A stretch of DNA of 17,260 bases. Origin: Selenomonadaceae bacterium (GTDB lineage: Bacteria; Bacillota; Negativicutes; Selenomonadales; Selenomonadaceae). Positions 5,332-13,255 of the stretch are shown here, piece after piece; the stretch's first letter is position 1; every line of letters starts with the position of its first letter. The notes beneath the pieces were generated by a model. That model ran no database searches and was not told the DNA's origin. It was given only the letters and a program-made list of their open reading frames with translations. A program made the position numbers and the translations under genes. The DNA lies in NCBI GenBank assembly GCA_017529085.1, contig JAFXOC010000518.1, forward strand, positions 1 through 17,260. The letters run 5' to 3'.

Positions 5332-5342
5332 CTCGTTCTCCT

Positions 5343-5984
5343 TTACGACAGCAGCCCTATAAGCGCTTCGCTGACTTTTTCTATCGAGAGTTTTCCGTCT
5401 ACTTCCTCGTAAACTCCCATTTTCTTATAGTATTCGATAAGAGGTTTCGTGGAAGCTTCGTACACGCCTATGCGCTCGTTCATGGTTTCTGCGGTATCGT
5501 CGGCTCTTTGATAAAGTTCCTTGCCGCAAGCGTCGCAAACATTTTCCTTCTTGGGTGGGTTAAATTTCAAATGATAAGTCTTGCCGCAGCCCTTGCAGAT
5601 ACGTCTGCCCACAGCTCTTTCCACAAGTTCTTCCTTAGGGACGTTAATGTTAAGCACTCTGATATTCGGAAGTTTCAACTCCTCCAAAATCTTCGTGAGA
5701 GCGTCCGCCTGTTCAACCGTGCGCGGGAAACCGTCAAGCAAAAAGCCTTTCTTGCAATCGTCTTTAGAGAGTCGCTCCTTTACGATGCCGATTGTTACCT
5801 CGTCCGGCACGAGCTGTCCTTTATCCATGCACTCCTTGGCTTTTTTCCCAAGTTCCGTACCCTCTTTAACCGCCGCGCGAAACATATCGCCGGTTGAGAT
5901 ATGGGGAATGTTAAACTTCTCGGTCAAAACTTCCGCCTGAGTGCCTTTACCGGCCCCGGGAGGGCCCATTAGCAGTAATTCCAC
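5343..5984 (-). CDS. adk: Adenylate kinase with zinc-binding LID
   Basis: This cytosolic enzyme interconverts ATP plus AMP and two ADP. The 213 residues begin with the P-loop GPPGAGKGT (about 7-15), followed by the AMP-binding TGDMFRAAV region and the LLDGFPRTVEQA motif. The LID (about 125-160) starts VGRRICKGCGKTYH and has two C-x2-C pairs (CKGC, CDAC), typical of the zinc-binding Gram-positive form. The start is GTG 5984-5982, behind AAGGAGGG and 12 bases after secY. Tight spacing to secY and infA shows co-transcription with the spc operon. Confidence 0.98.
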   Translation of the reverse strand: MELLLMGPPGAGKGTQAEVLTEKFNIPHISTGDMFRAAVKEGTELGKKAKECMDKGQLVPDEVTIGIVKERLSKDDCKKGFLLDGFPRTVEQADALTKILEELKLPNIRVLNINVPKEELVERAVGRRICKGCGKTYHLKFNPPKKENVCDACGKELYQRADDTAETMNERIGVYEASTKPLIEYYKKMGVYEEVDGKLSIEKVSEALIGLLS

Positions 5985-5996
5985 CTTCGTCCCTCC

Positions 5997-7253
5997 TTAT
6001 TTCATAAAGCCCTTATAGTGCCGCATAACAACCATCGCTTCAATCTGCTTCATGGTGTTTAACGCAACGCCTACAACGATGAGGAGCGCCGTACCGCCGA
6101 AATACACCCCTTGAATATGAGTGGCTGACGCCACCAAATTGGGAAGCACGGCGATAAACGCCAAAAATACCGAACCCGCCAAAGTTATGCGGGTAAGCAC
6201 AAAGTCAATGTAATCGGCGGTTTCCTGTCCGGGCCTTATCCCCGGGATAAACCCGCCGTATTTCTTCAAGTTGTCCGCCATATCGGGAATTTTAATTGTC
6301 ACCGCCGTATAGAAATATGTGAAGAAAATAATCAAAAGCACATATATAGCGGTTTGAAGCGGCGTACCCCATTCAAAGTATCTCGCAATCTCACGCACCG
6401 TAGGGTTTTCCACGAACTGCGCTATAGTTATCGGAAACATTAACAAGGACGATGCGAAGATAATGGGAATAACGCCTGCGGGGTTGACTTTAAGGGGAAT
6501 ATGCGAACTCTGCCCCCCAAAAGCACGACCGCCCACAACCCGTTTTGCGTAAGTTACGGGAATACGCCTGAATCCCGTTTCGATATGTATTACGAAAACA
6601 ATCATGGCGAGAGCTATCAGCAAGAACAAGAACACGCTGAAATAGCTTATTGTGCCAGTCTTTACGTAATTATATATCATGCCGATATTCTGCGGGAGCG
6701 CCGCCACGATACCGGCGAAGATTATTAAGGATATGCCGTTTCCAACGCCGTTAGCCGTTATCTGTTCGCCGAGCCACATCAAAAATACCGTGCCTGCCGT
6801 TAATGTGATGGCGATAATAAGTATATTCACGGGGCTTGGGTTTAAAATCGCAGCCTTTAGTCCGATAGACATTCCGATTGCCTGGAAAAACGCCAGAGCA
6901 ACGGTTAAGTACCTCGTAACTTTTGTGGTTTTCTTATGCCCTTCCTGACCTTCCTTAGACCACTGTTCAAGAGTGGGTATAACCACGTTTAAAAGCTGCA
7001 TTATAATTGAAGCGTTGATGTACGGCGTTATGCTCATGGCGAAGATTGAGAACTTACTGAAGGCTCCGCCTGAAAATAAATCCAAAAGACCAAGGAGACT
7101 CCCGCTTTGGAAAAGGGATTCGATTGCGGTAGGGTCTACCCCCGGAACGGGGATATGGGTCCCCATTCTAAACACCGCAAACATAATAAGGGTAAATATT
7201 ATCTTTTGCCGAAGCTCCTCGATTTTCCAGATGTTGCCGAGCTGCGCAAACAA
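5997..7253 (-). CDS. secY: Protein translocase subunit SecY
   Basis: SecY is the channel of the SecYEG translocase in the cytoplasmic membrane. The 418 residues contain about ten hydrophobic helices; landmarks are RMGTHIPVPGVDP (plug region), ITPYINASIIMQLL, WLGEQITANGVGNGISLIIF and GIRPGQETADYIDFVL. The start is TTG 7253-7251, one base after the rplO stop, with GAGGTG inside the end of rplO; the protein starts where the family normally does (IWKIEELRQK). The near-overlap with rplO suggests translational coupling. The sequence style resembles Negativicutes and related clostridia. Confidence 0.98.
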   Translation of the reverse strand: MFAQLGNIWKIEELRQKIIFTLIMFAVFRMGTHIPVPGVDPTAIESLFQSGSLLGLLDLFSGGAFSKFSIFAMSITPYINASIIMQLLNVVIPTLEQWSKEGQEGHKKTTKVTRYLTVALAFFQAIGMSIGLKAAILNPSPVNILIIAITLTAGTVFLMWLGEQITANGVGNGISLIIFAGIVAALPQNIGMIYNYVKTGTISYFSVFLFLLIALAMIVFVIHIETGFRRIPVTYAKRVVGGRAFGGQSSHIPLKVNPAGVIPIIFASSLLMFPITIAQFVENPTVREIARYFEWGTPLQTAIYVLLIIFFTYFYTAVTIKIPDMADNLKKYGGFIPGIRPGQETADYIDFVLTRITLAGSVFLAFIAVLPNLVASATHIQGVYFGGTALLIVVGVALNTMKQIEAMVVMRHYKGFMK

Positions 7254-7254
7254 C

Positions 7255-7728
7255 TCAGACCACCTCGGCTTTGCCGCTCAAACCAATCTCCTCGACCGTA
7301 CCGCCTGCGGCTTCAATCTTCTCTTTGGCGGATTTTGTAAAACCGTTCGCTCTTACGGTGAGTTTCTTTGTAAGCTCGCCGCCGCCCAATATACGGACCC
7401 CGTCGCAGACGTTCTTCAAAACGCCCTTTTCGATAAGCTCCACAGGATCCACAACCGCGCCGTCGTCGAAACGGTTCAACGACTCAACGTTCACTTCCGC
7501 GTAAGTCTTAGCCCAGATATTTTTAAAACCGCGCTTAGGCAAACGACGATACAAAGGCATCTGACCGCCTTCAAAGCCGGTGCGGACGCCGCCGCCGGAA
7601 CGGGCTTTCTGACCCTTCATGCCTCTGCCGGAGGTTTTTCCAAGACCGCTGCCGATTCCTCTACCCACGCGGGTACGGGTTTTTCTTGCGCCATCGGCAG
7701 GTTTTAATTCATGCAACTGTACCGACAT
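7255..7728 (-). CDS. rplO: Ribosomal protein L15
   Basis: L15 is a 50S protein that helps late assembly around 23S rRNA. The 157 residues have the glycine- and arginine-rich N-terminal arm (GRGIGSGLGKTSGRGMKGQK, then ARSGGGVRTGFEGGQMPLYR) and the C-terminal globular domain ending KIEAAGGTVEEIGLSG. ATG 7728 lies 4 bases after the rpmD stop, with a GAGG site inside the end of rpmD. It ends one base before secY. Confidence 0.98.
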   Translation of the reverse strand: MSVQLHELKPADGARKTRTRVGRGIGSGLGKTSGRGMKGQKARSGGGVRTGFEGGQMPLYRRLPKRGFKNIWAKTYAEVNVESLNRFDDGAVVDPVELIEKGVLKNVCDGVRILGGGELTKKLTVRANGFTKSAKEKIEAAGGTVEEIGLSGKAEVV

Positions 7729-7732
7729 TCCC

Positions 7733-7912
7733 TCACACCTCCTCGACGGTGATTAAATGCTTCACCTTGAAAAGCTGACCGCGAATGGCGGGGTTATCGG
7801 GAAGCTCGGCCTGTGAATTGGTTTTGTTAAGCCCTAAGGAATACACCGTGCGTTTTTGAGTCTCGGGGCGACCGATAAGGCTTCTCTTTAAAGTAACTTT
7901 TAACTTTGCCAT
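7733..7912 (-). CDS. rpmD: Ribosomal protein L30
   Basis: This is a 59-residue large-subunit protein. The start ATG 7912-7910 follows GGGGGAG directly after the rpsE stop. The sequence begins MAKLKVTLKRSLIGRPETQK and continues with VYSLGLNKTNSQAELPDNPA, the family's signature; it ends LITVEEV at TGA 7735-7733. L30 is dispensable and missing in some bacteria; it is intact here. Its end carries the ribosome-binding site of rplO. Confidence 0.96.
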   Translation of the reverse strand: MAKLKVTLKRSLIGRPETQKRTVYSLGLNKTNSQAELPDNPAIRGQLFKVKHLITVEEV

Positions 7913-7924
7913 CTTCGCTCCCCC

Positions 7925-8428
7925 TTATCCCAAAATCTCGCGGATAGATTTGCCGCGAAGCTCCGCTACAACCGGCGCTCTCTTTAAATCGCGAAGTCCC
8001 TGAATGGTCGCTCTAACCATGTTGTTGGGGTTAGAGGAACCCAAAGACTTAGTAAGTATATCGTGAATACCGGCAAGCTCCAACACTGCGCGCGCAGGAC
8101 CTCCCGCGATAACGCCGGTACCTTTTGTGGCGGGTTTAAGAAGAACTTTGCCCGCGCCGAAAATTCCTATTGCTTCGTGAGGAATGGAACGGTTCCTTAT
8201 GGCAATTTCCACAAGGTGCTTCTTAGCGTCCTCAACGCCTTTACGAATAGCCTCGGGAACTTCCGCGGCCTTACCTAAGCCTACGCCCACTTTGCCGTTT
8301 CTGTTGCCCACAACCACGAGAGCGCTGAAGGAAAAGCGGCGACCGCCCTTTACAACCTTAGCCACGCGGTTTATATATACGACCTTTTCTTCAAATTCCG
8401 GCGTTTCGTTATCGTAATTTCTAGCCAT
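7925..8428 (-). CDS. rpsE: Ribosomal protein S5
   Basis: S5 helps decoding fidelity and forms part of the mRNA entry tunnel. The 167 residues have the N-terminal double-stranded-RNA-binding fold (VVKGGRRFSFSALVVVGNRN, then GKVGVGLGKAAEVPEAIRK) and the C-terminal domain with GTGVIAGGPARAVLELAGI and SLGSSNPNNMVRATIQGL. Arg and Gly residues of the loop linked to spectinomycin sensitivity (VKGGRRF) are present. ATG 8428 with an AAGGGAG site; 16 bases after rplR. Confidence 0.98.
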   Translation of the reverse strand: MARNYDNETPEFEEKVVYINRVAKVVKGGRRFSFSALVVVGNRNGKVGVGLGKAAEVPEAIRKGVEDAKKHLVEIAIRNRSIPHEAIGIFGAGKVLLKPATKGTGVIAGGPARAVLELAGIHDILTKSLGSSNPNNMVRATIQGLRDLKRAPVVAELRGKSIREILG

Positions 8429-8444
8429 GTACTTGCTCCCTTCT

Positions 8445-8804
8445 TCAGAATTTCAGGCCGGCTTCTCTGGCCGCCTCTGCAAGCGCCGCAACTCGACCGT
8501 GATAGACGTAACCGCCTCTGTCGAATACGACTTCCGTTATGCCCTTTTCTGCGGCGCGTTTTGCAATCTCGGCGCCTACAGTTTTTGCCGCCTCGATATT
8601 GCCGCCGTAACCGGAAAAGCCTTTGTCCTTACTGGACGCAGCCGCCAAGGTTACGCCTTTTTCATCGTCGATTACCTGAGCATAAATATTGGCCAAACTA
8701 CGAAACACGTTTAAGCGGGGACGCTCTGCCGTGCCTTTTATATGATTACGCACTCTAAAGTGACGCTTTTGACGCGCTTTATTTTTATCAGCTTTTATAA
8801 GCAT
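8445..8804 (-). CDS. rplR: Ribosomal protein L18
   Basis: L18 binds 5S rRNA together with L5. The 119 residues carry the basic N-terminus (NKARQKRHFRVRNHIKGTAE), the RPRLNVFRSLANIYAQVIDD core and the C-terminal FDRGGYVYHGRVAALAEAAR motif, matching the family over its full length. ATG 8804 behind AAAGGAGAGG; 21 bases after rplF. Confidence 0.98.
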   Translation of the reverse strand: MLIKADKNKARQKRHFRVRNHIKGTAERPRLNVFRSLANIYAQVIDDEKGVTLAAASSKDKGFSGYGGNIEAAKTVGAEIAKRAAEKGITEVVFDRGGYVYHGRVAALAEAAREAGLKF

Positions 8805-8825
8805 ATCGGCCTCTCCTTTCCTTTA

Positions 8826-9380
8826 TTACTTCTTGCCCTTGGCGCCGGCCTTGCCTTCCTTGCGACGGATATGCTCGCCAACATATTTAATGCCCTCGCC
8901 CTTATAATGCTCCGGCTCTCTATATGCTCTTATCTCCGCTGCAATCTGACCGACAACCTCTTTATCGATGCCGCTTACGACAATGTTGTTGGTGCCTTTC
9001 GGGACCTCAAACTGTATGCCCTGCGGCGCTTCAACGATAACGGGATGGGAGAAGCCCAAGGAGAGGTTCAAATTTTTTCCCTGCATCTGCGCGCGATAAC
9101 CTACGCCGTTTATCTCAAGCTCTTTCTTAAAGCCGTCGGTTACTCCTACCACCATGTTGTGGATAAGAGATCTCGAAAGCCCGTGGAGAGACCTGTGCAT
9201 TTTGTCGTCGGAAGGACGGGTAACGGTAAGTTCCGTACCTTCAACATTTATCTTCATATCCTGATGGATTTTCCTCGAAAGTTCCCCTTTGGGGCCTTTC
9301 ACCTTTACTAAATTGTCCTCGCCCACGGTAACGGTAACACCTGCGGGAATGGTAATCGGCGCTCTTCCTATTCTTGACAT
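8826..9380 (-). CDS. rplF: Ribosomal protein L6
   Basis: L6 lies near the factor-binding site of the 50S subunit and is needed for late assembly. The 184 residues form the usual two repeated domains: MSRIGRAPITIPAGV at the start, GVTDGFKKELEINGVGYRAQ in the middle, and the signature PEHYKGEGIKYVGEHIRRKE near the C-terminus, then a basic tail. ATG 9380 behind a GGAGG site; 12 bases after rpsH. Confidence 0.98.
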   Translation of the reverse strand: MSRIGRAPITIPAGVTVTVGEDNLVKVKGPKGELSRKIHQDMKINVEGTELTVTRPSDDKMHRSLHGLSRSLIHNMVVGVTDGFKKELEINGVGYRAQMQGKNLNLSLGFSHPVIVEAPQGIQFEVPKGTNNIVVSGIDKEVVGQIAAEIRAYREPEHYKGEGIKYVGEHIRRKEGKAGAKGKK

Positions 9381-9392
9381 CTCTACACCTCC

Positions 9393-9791
9393 TTACCAGA
9401 CATACGCTACGACTTCGCCGCCCAAACCTTGACGTCTTGCGTCTCTGTCGCACATTATCCCTTTAGACGTGGAGATAATTGCAATACCAAGACCGCCAAG
9501 CACTCTCGGGAGTTCAGCCTTTTTCGCGTACTGACGAAGACCGGGCTTAGAAATACGCTTTAAGCCGGAGATAACTTTCTCGCGCTTTGCGCCGTATTTA
9601 AGCTGAATCGTGATGATTCCCTGCTTGCCGTCTTCGGTGAAGGTGTAGTCTTTGATGAAACCCTCGTTTTTAAGCACCTCGGCAATGGCCCGTTTGATGT
9701 TTGAGCCGGGGATTTCTACCTTATCGTGGTAAACCGAATTTGCGTTACGAATTCTAGTCAACATATCTGCGATAGGATCAGTCATTGCCAT
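9393..9791 (-). CDS. rpsH: Ribosomal protein S8
   Basis: S8 binds the central domain of 16S rRNA and, in Escherichia coli, represses the spc operon by binding its mRNA. The 132 residues include MTDPIADMLTRIRNAN at the start, GLKRISKPGLRQYAKKAELP, and the C-terminal GGLGIAIISTSKGIMCDRDA motif. ATG 9791 is chosen; ATG 9785, two codons later, is an equally plausible start because AAGGAGG sits 10 and 16 bases upstream respectively. Confidence 0.97.
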   Translation of the reverse strand: MAMTDPIADMLTRIRNANSVYHDKVEIPGSNIKRAIAEVLKNEGFIKDYTFTEDGKQGIITIQLKYGAKREKVISGLKRISKPGLRQYAKKAELPRVLGGLGIAIISTSKGIMCDRDARRQGLGGEVVAYVW

Positions 9792-9817
9792 GAATCGATA
9801 TCCTCCTTATCCATTTA

Positions 9818-10003
9818 TTACCAGCTTGCTTTTCTTACGCCGGGAATTGCGCCCGCATAACTCTGCTCTCTAAAGCACACGCGGCACATCTCGAATTTTC
9901 TCAAATATCCGTGGGGACGACCGCAAATCTTGCAACGGTTATGTTCCCTTGTGGAAAACTTAGGAGTTCTCTTCCACTTCTCTATCATTGATTTCTTAGC
10001 CAC
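9818..10003 (-). CDS. rpsZ: Ribosomal protein S14, zinc-binding (type Z)
   Basis: S14 is a 30S head protein. At 61 residues this is the short zinc form: C-x2-C in NRCKICGRPHGY and C-x2-C in MCRVCFRE, with the conserved SYAGAIPGVRKASW end. The long zinc-free form of about 90 residues is not present in this operon. The start is GTG 10003-10001, behind GGGGAGG, 15 bases after rplE. Zinc-type S14 here coexists with a zinc-free S4. Confidence 0.97.
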   Translation of the reverse strand: MAKKSMIEKWKRTPKFSTREHNRCKICGRPHGYLRKFEMCRVCFREQSYAGAIPGVRKASW

Positions 10004-10018
10004 TTATTTTTCCTCCCC

Positions 10019-10558
10019 TTATTCGGCAAAAGGCATTCCCAAAAGCTTCAAAAGCTCCCTTGCCTCTTCGTCCGTTTTCGCCGTGGTGACGATAACAATA
10101 TTCATGCCGCGAATCTTATCAATCTTATCGTAGTCTATTTCGGGGAAAATGAGCTGCTCTTTTAAGCCTACGGCGTAGTTGCCGCGTCCGTCGAAAGCGT
10201 TCTTGCTGACGCCTCTGAAGTCTCTGACACGAGGAAGCGCAACATTCATGAACTTATCCAAGAACTGATACATACGGTTGCCGCGAAGGGTAACTTTGCA
10301 CCCTATCGGCATACCCTGACGAAGTTTCCAAGCCGCAAGGGATTTCTTCGCTCTCGTCAAAAGGGGTTTCTGACCGGAAATAAGGGTAAGGTCTGCAACC
10401 GCAGCGTCAAGAGCCTTAGGATTTTGCACGGATTCTCCGACGCCCATGTTGATGATGACTTTTTCAAGTTTGGGGAGCTGCATAACGTTTTTATAGCCGA
10501 ACTTTTCGGTCATGGCTTTTACGACTTCGTTCTTATACTTTTCCTGCAATCTTTCCAC
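10019..10558 (-). CDS. rplE: Ribosomal protein L5
   Basis: L5 binds 5S rRNA and touches the P-site tRNA. The 179 residues contain LPKLEKVIINMGVGESVQN, SGQKPLLTRAKKSLAAWKLR, and the C-terminal GNYAVGLKEQLIFPEIDYDK and GMNIVIVTTAKTDEEARELL motifs. The start is GTG 10558-10556, seven bases behind AAAGGAGG, 20 bases after rplX. Confidence 0.98.
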   Translation of the reverse strand: MERLQEKYKNEVVKAMTEKFGYKNVMQLPKLEKVIINMGVGESVQNPKALDAAVADLTLISGQKPLLTRAKKSLAAWKLRQGMPIGCKVTLRGNRMYQFLDKFMNVALPRVRDFRGVSKNAFDGRGNYAVGLKEQLIFPEIDYDKIDKIRGMNIVIVTTAKTDEEARELLKLLGMPFAE

Positions 10559-10578
10559 TTAATATCCTCCTTTCCCTC

Positions 10579-10911
10579 TTATTTCGTCTGATCTATCACT
10601 TCGCCGCACTTTTTGCAAGCGCGAACGCTCTTTCCGTTTACCTCTTTATGCGCCACTCTCGTAGCCTTGCTGCAAGCGGGGCATATAAGCATAACTTTTG
10701 AGGCGTGAAGGGGCATTTCCTTCGTCAAGATACCGCCTTGAGGCGCTTTCTGGTTGGGTTTTGTATGGCGTTTCACCTTGTTAATTCCCTCAACCACGAC
10801 CTTGCCCTTTTTAGGCATAGCGGTAAGGATAGTGCCTTCCTTGCCCTTGTCTTTTCCGGAGAGTACGAGGACCTTATCTCCTTTTTTTACATGAAGTTTT
10901 ACGTTAGCCAA
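10579..10911 (-). CDS. rplX: Ribosomal protein L24
   Basis: L24 is an early assembly protein at the tunnel exit. The 110 residues have the KOW motif at the start (KKGDKVLVLSGKDKGKEGTI), then VEGINKVKRHTKPN and a C-terminal zinc ribbon with CPAC and CKKC. The start is TTG 10911-10909 with AGGAGG 8 bases upstream, 15 bases after rplN; no better start is available. Confidence 0.97.
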   Translation of the reverse strand: MANVKLHVKKGDKVLVLSGKDKGKEGTILTAMPKKGKVVVEGINKVKRHTKPNQKAPQGGILTKEMPLHASKVMLICPACSKATRVAHKEVNGKSVRACKKCGEVIDQTK

Positions 10912-10926
10912 AATCGCGTCCTCCTC

Positions 10927-11295
10927 TCAAAGCACTTCCGGCGCAAGGGAGACAATCTTCATGAAATCTTTTTCGCGAAGTTCTCTCGCCACCGGTCCGA
11001 AAATACGAGTGCCACGGGGAGTCTTATCTTCCTTAATGATAACCGCCGCATTTTCGTCAAAACGAATGTAAGAGCCGTCGGGACGACTTAATCCCTTTAC
11101 GCTTCTCACCACAACGGCTTTAACCACATCGCCCTTTTTAACGGTACCGCCGGGGGATGCGGATTTAACCGCCGCCACTATTACATCGCCGATGTTGGCG
11201 TATTTACGGTAAGATCCGCCAAGCACACGGATGCACATAATTTCCTTCGCTCCCGTGTTGTCGCCAACATTCAGGATGGTCTGTTGCTGAATCAT
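10927..11295 (-). CDS. rplN: Ribosomal protein L14
   Basis: L14 forms an intersubunit bridge with 16S rRNA and is the docking site of the silencing factor RsfS. The 122 residues begin MIQQQTILNVGDNTGAKEIM and include GDVIVAAVKSASPGGTVKKG, RFDENAAVIIKEDKTPRGTR and IVSLAPEVL, full length for the family. ATG 11295 behind AAGGAGGT; 12 bases after rpsQ. Confidence 0.98.
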   Translation of the reverse strand: MIQQQTILNVGDNTGAKEIMCIRVLGGSYRKYANIGDVIVAAVKSASPGGTVKKGDVVKAVVVRSVKGLSRPDGSYIRFDENAAVIIKEDKTPRGTRIFGPVARELREKDFMKIVSLAPEVL

Positions 11296-11307
11296 CTCTA
11301 GACCTCC

Positions 11308-11565
11308 TTACTTAGCCTTCTCGACTATCTCTACCAACCGCCAACGCTTATGCTTAGAGAGGGGTCTTGTCTCCATGATGGACACTCTATCCCCTACTCC
11401 CGCTTCGTTCTTCTCGTCGTGAGCCTGGAACTTTACGGTGCGTTTTACGGATTTTTTATAAAGTTTATGGCTTTTAAGTTCTTCTATAGCCACCACAATG
11501 GTCTTATCCATTTTATCGCTGACGACTCTGCCGATTCTCGTCTTGCGTTCGTTTCTCTCGCTCAT
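11308..11565 (-). CDS. rpsQ: Ribosomal protein S17
   Basis: S17 is a 16S rRNA-binding OB-fold protein. ATG 11565-11563 is chosen over the in-frame ATG at 11586, because AAGGAGG lies five bases upstream of it and S17 proteins begin MSERN-x-RKTR. The 85 residues contain RKTRIGRVVSDKMDKTIVVA, KFQAHDEKNEAGVGDRVSIM and ETRPLSKHKRWRLVEI. It is 38 bases after rpmC. Confidence 0.97.
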   Translation of the reverse strand: MSERNERKTRIGRVVSDKMDKTIVVAIEELKSHKLYKKSVKRTVKFQAHDEKNEAGVGDRVSIMETRPLSKHKRWRLVEIVEKAK

Positions 11566-11603
11566 AAGAGCCTCCTTCCTTTGCATATCAAAACTTATCT
11601 AAT

Positions 11604-11795
11604 TCAAGCCTTTTCCTGTTCCCGCTGAATGGTCTTAATTCTGGCTATCGTCTTTTTTACGTCCTTGATACGCATAGGATTGTCAAGTTGCCCCGTAGCG
11701 TGCTGAAAGCGAAGATTGAAAAGCTCCTCTTTAAGCGAAGCAAGTTTTTGGCTCATATCTTCGGCGCTCATCTCGCGAATTTCACTTGCCTTCAT
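11604..11795 (-). CDS. rpmC: Ribosomal protein L29
   Basis: L29 lies at the tunnel exit next to L23, near the trigger-factor site. ATG 11795-11793 with GGTGA five bases upstream gives 63 residues (MKASEIREM..., NLRFQHATGQLDNPMRIKDV). An earlier GTG at 11804 would add MKQ but has its ribosome-binding site too close. The start overlaps the end of rplP by 14 bases, so the two genes are probably translationally coupled. Confidence 0.95.
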   Translation of the reverse strand: MKASEIREMSAEDMSQKLASLKEELFNLRFQHATGQLDNPMRIKDVKKTIARIKTIQREQEKA

Positions 11796-12222
11796 TTGCT
11801 TCACCGTCCTTTGTATCTTCCTTCGTCACAAACTTCGTCTTAATGGGAAGTTTATGCCCCGCAAGGCGCATAGCTTCCGCCGCCACCTCGCGGCTTACGC
11901 CGTCCATCTCAAAGAGAACGCGACCGGGCTTAACCACCGCTACCCAGTATTCGGGCGATCCTTTACCGGAACCCATGCGGGTTTCGGCAGGTTTTGCCGT
12001 TACGGGCTTATCCGGGAAAATCTTTATCCAAACCTGACCGCCGCGCTTTATATAACGGGTCATAGCGATACGAGCCGCCTCTATCTGGCGGTTCGTTATC
12101 CAAGCCGGCTCCAAAGCAACCAAACCGTACTCGCCGTGAGCCACGGTATTGCCTCTTTGAGCCTTGCCCTTCATGCGTCCGCGAAATTGCTTTCTATACT
12201 TAACTCTCTTTGGTATTAACAT
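11782..12222 (-). CDS. rplP: Ribosomal protein L16
   Basis: L16 organises the A site of the 50S subunit. The 146 residues contain MLIPKRVKYRKQFRGRMKGK, the GEYGLVALEPAWITNRQIEA motif, RYIKRGGQVWIKIFPDKPVT, GKGSPEYWVAVVKPGRVLFE and MRLAGHKLPIKTKFV. The start ATG shares one base with the rpsC stop codon (TAATG), and the end overlaps rpmC, so all three are coupled. Confidence 0.98.
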   Translation of the reverse strand: MLIPKRVKYRKQFRGRMKGKAQRGNTVAHGEYGLVALEPAWITNRQIEAARIAMTRYIKRGGQVWIKIFPDKPVTAKPAETRMGSGKGSPEYWVAVVKPGRVLFEMDGVSREVAAEAMRLAGHKLPIKTKFVTKEDTKDGEANEGK

Positions 12223-12896
12223 TAAGCTTCGCTCCCTTCAACGGCAGGCTTTTTGTCCTGCTTCTTCTCGGGAAGGATCTCGCCCTTAAATATCCAAACC
12301 TTTATGCCGATACGTCCGTAAGTCGTATGAGCTTCCGCCGTACCGTAATCAATGTCCGCGCGGAGAGTGTGAAGGGGAATACTGCCCTCTCTGTAGAACT
12401 CCTTGCGGGCGATTTCCGCGCCGCCCAAACGACCGCCGCAAGCGATCTTGATGCCTTTTGCGCCAAGTTTCATGGTGCGGCTCACCGACTGCTTCATTGC
12501 TCTGCGGAAAGCTATGCGACGCTCAAGCTGAGAAGCGATATTTTCCGCAACCAACGTCGCGTCCATATCCGGTTGCTTGATTTCAGCCACGTCTATATCT
12601 ACACGCTTCGCCGCGGTCAATTTTTTAAGCTCGTTCTTCAGTTCCTCGATGGCGGAACCGCCGCGACCGATAACCATACCGGGTTTTGCGGTATGTACCG
12701 TAATTCTCAAACGATCCTTTTTACGCTCCGTTTCAACACGGGGCACGCCCGCCTGAGCCAATTTCTTCTTTAAGAACGTACGAATTTTTATATCTTCATG
12801 AAGATTATCCGCATATTTCTTATCGGCGTACCACTTTGCGTCCCAATCCTTTACGATGCCCAAGCGAATACCATGCGGATTTACTTTCTGACCCAA
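12222..12896 (-). CDS. rpsC: Ribosomal protein S3
   Basis: S3 lines the mRNA entry tunnel and has helicase activity with S4 and S5. The 224 residues include MGQKVNPHGIRLGIVKDW, the KH domain with GMVIGRGGSAIEELKNEL and the C-terminal SGRLGGAEIAR-like segment (CGGRLGGAEIARKEFYREGS). The start is TTG 12896-12894, behind GGAGGGAA; the canonical first residues confirm it. The gene is 14 bases after rplV. Confidence 0.98.
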   Translation of the reverse strand: MGQKVNPHGIRLGIVKDWDAKWYADKKYADNLHEDIKIRTFLKKKLAQAGVPRVETERKKDRLRITVHTAKPGMVIGRGGSAIEELKNELKKLTAAKRVDIDVAEIKQPDMDATLVAENIASQLERRIAFRRAMKQSVSRTMKLGAKGIKIACGGRLGGAEIARKEFYREGSIPLHTLRADIDYGTAEAHTTYGRIGIKVWIFKGEILPEKKQDKKPAVEGSEA

Positions 12897-12910
12897 ACTC
12901 TTTCCCTCCT

Positions 12911-13243
12911 TTATGCTTCGTCAACGATAACGGTAATGTGGCTGGTGCGCTTTAAAATCTTAAACGCCTGCCCCCTTGAACGCGGATGAATACGCTTCAA
13001 GGTAGGTCCTTCGTCCACAAACGCCGTCTTGATATAAAGGCGGTCAGAGTCCATGTCAAAGTTGTTTTCCGCGTTCGCAACGGCGGATTTCAACACCTTT
13101 GTAAGCACTTCCGAGCCTGCTTTTGGCGTAAACTTCAAAATCGCAAAGGCTTCCGCAATATTCTTGCCCCTGATGAGATTCATGACAACACGAACCTTGC
13201 GGGGAGCTATGCGAACGTATTTAGCTACTGCTTTTGCTTCCAC
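12911..13243 (-). CDS. rplV: Ribosomal protein L22
   Basis: L22 spans the 50S subunit and its beta-hairpin lines the exit tunnel, where changes can give macrolide resistance. The 110 residues have AKYVRIAPRKVRVVMNLIRG, KSAVANAENNFDMD, and the hairpin region DEGPTLKRIHPRSRGQAFKI. The start is GTG 13243-13241 behind AAGGAGGA, 12 bases after rpsS. Confidence 0.98.
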   Translation of the reverse strand: MEAKAVAKYVRIAPRKVRVVMNLIRGKNIAEAFAILKFTPKAGSEVLTKVLKSAVANAENNFDMDSDRLYIKTAFVDEGPTLKRIHPRSRGQAFKILKRTSHITVIVDEA

Positions 13244-13255
13244 AACGGTTCCTCC

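Noticed and set aside
6973..7707. Plus-strand open frame of 244 codons
   Set aside because: It is the antisense shadow of secY and rplO, both full-length and unmistakable.
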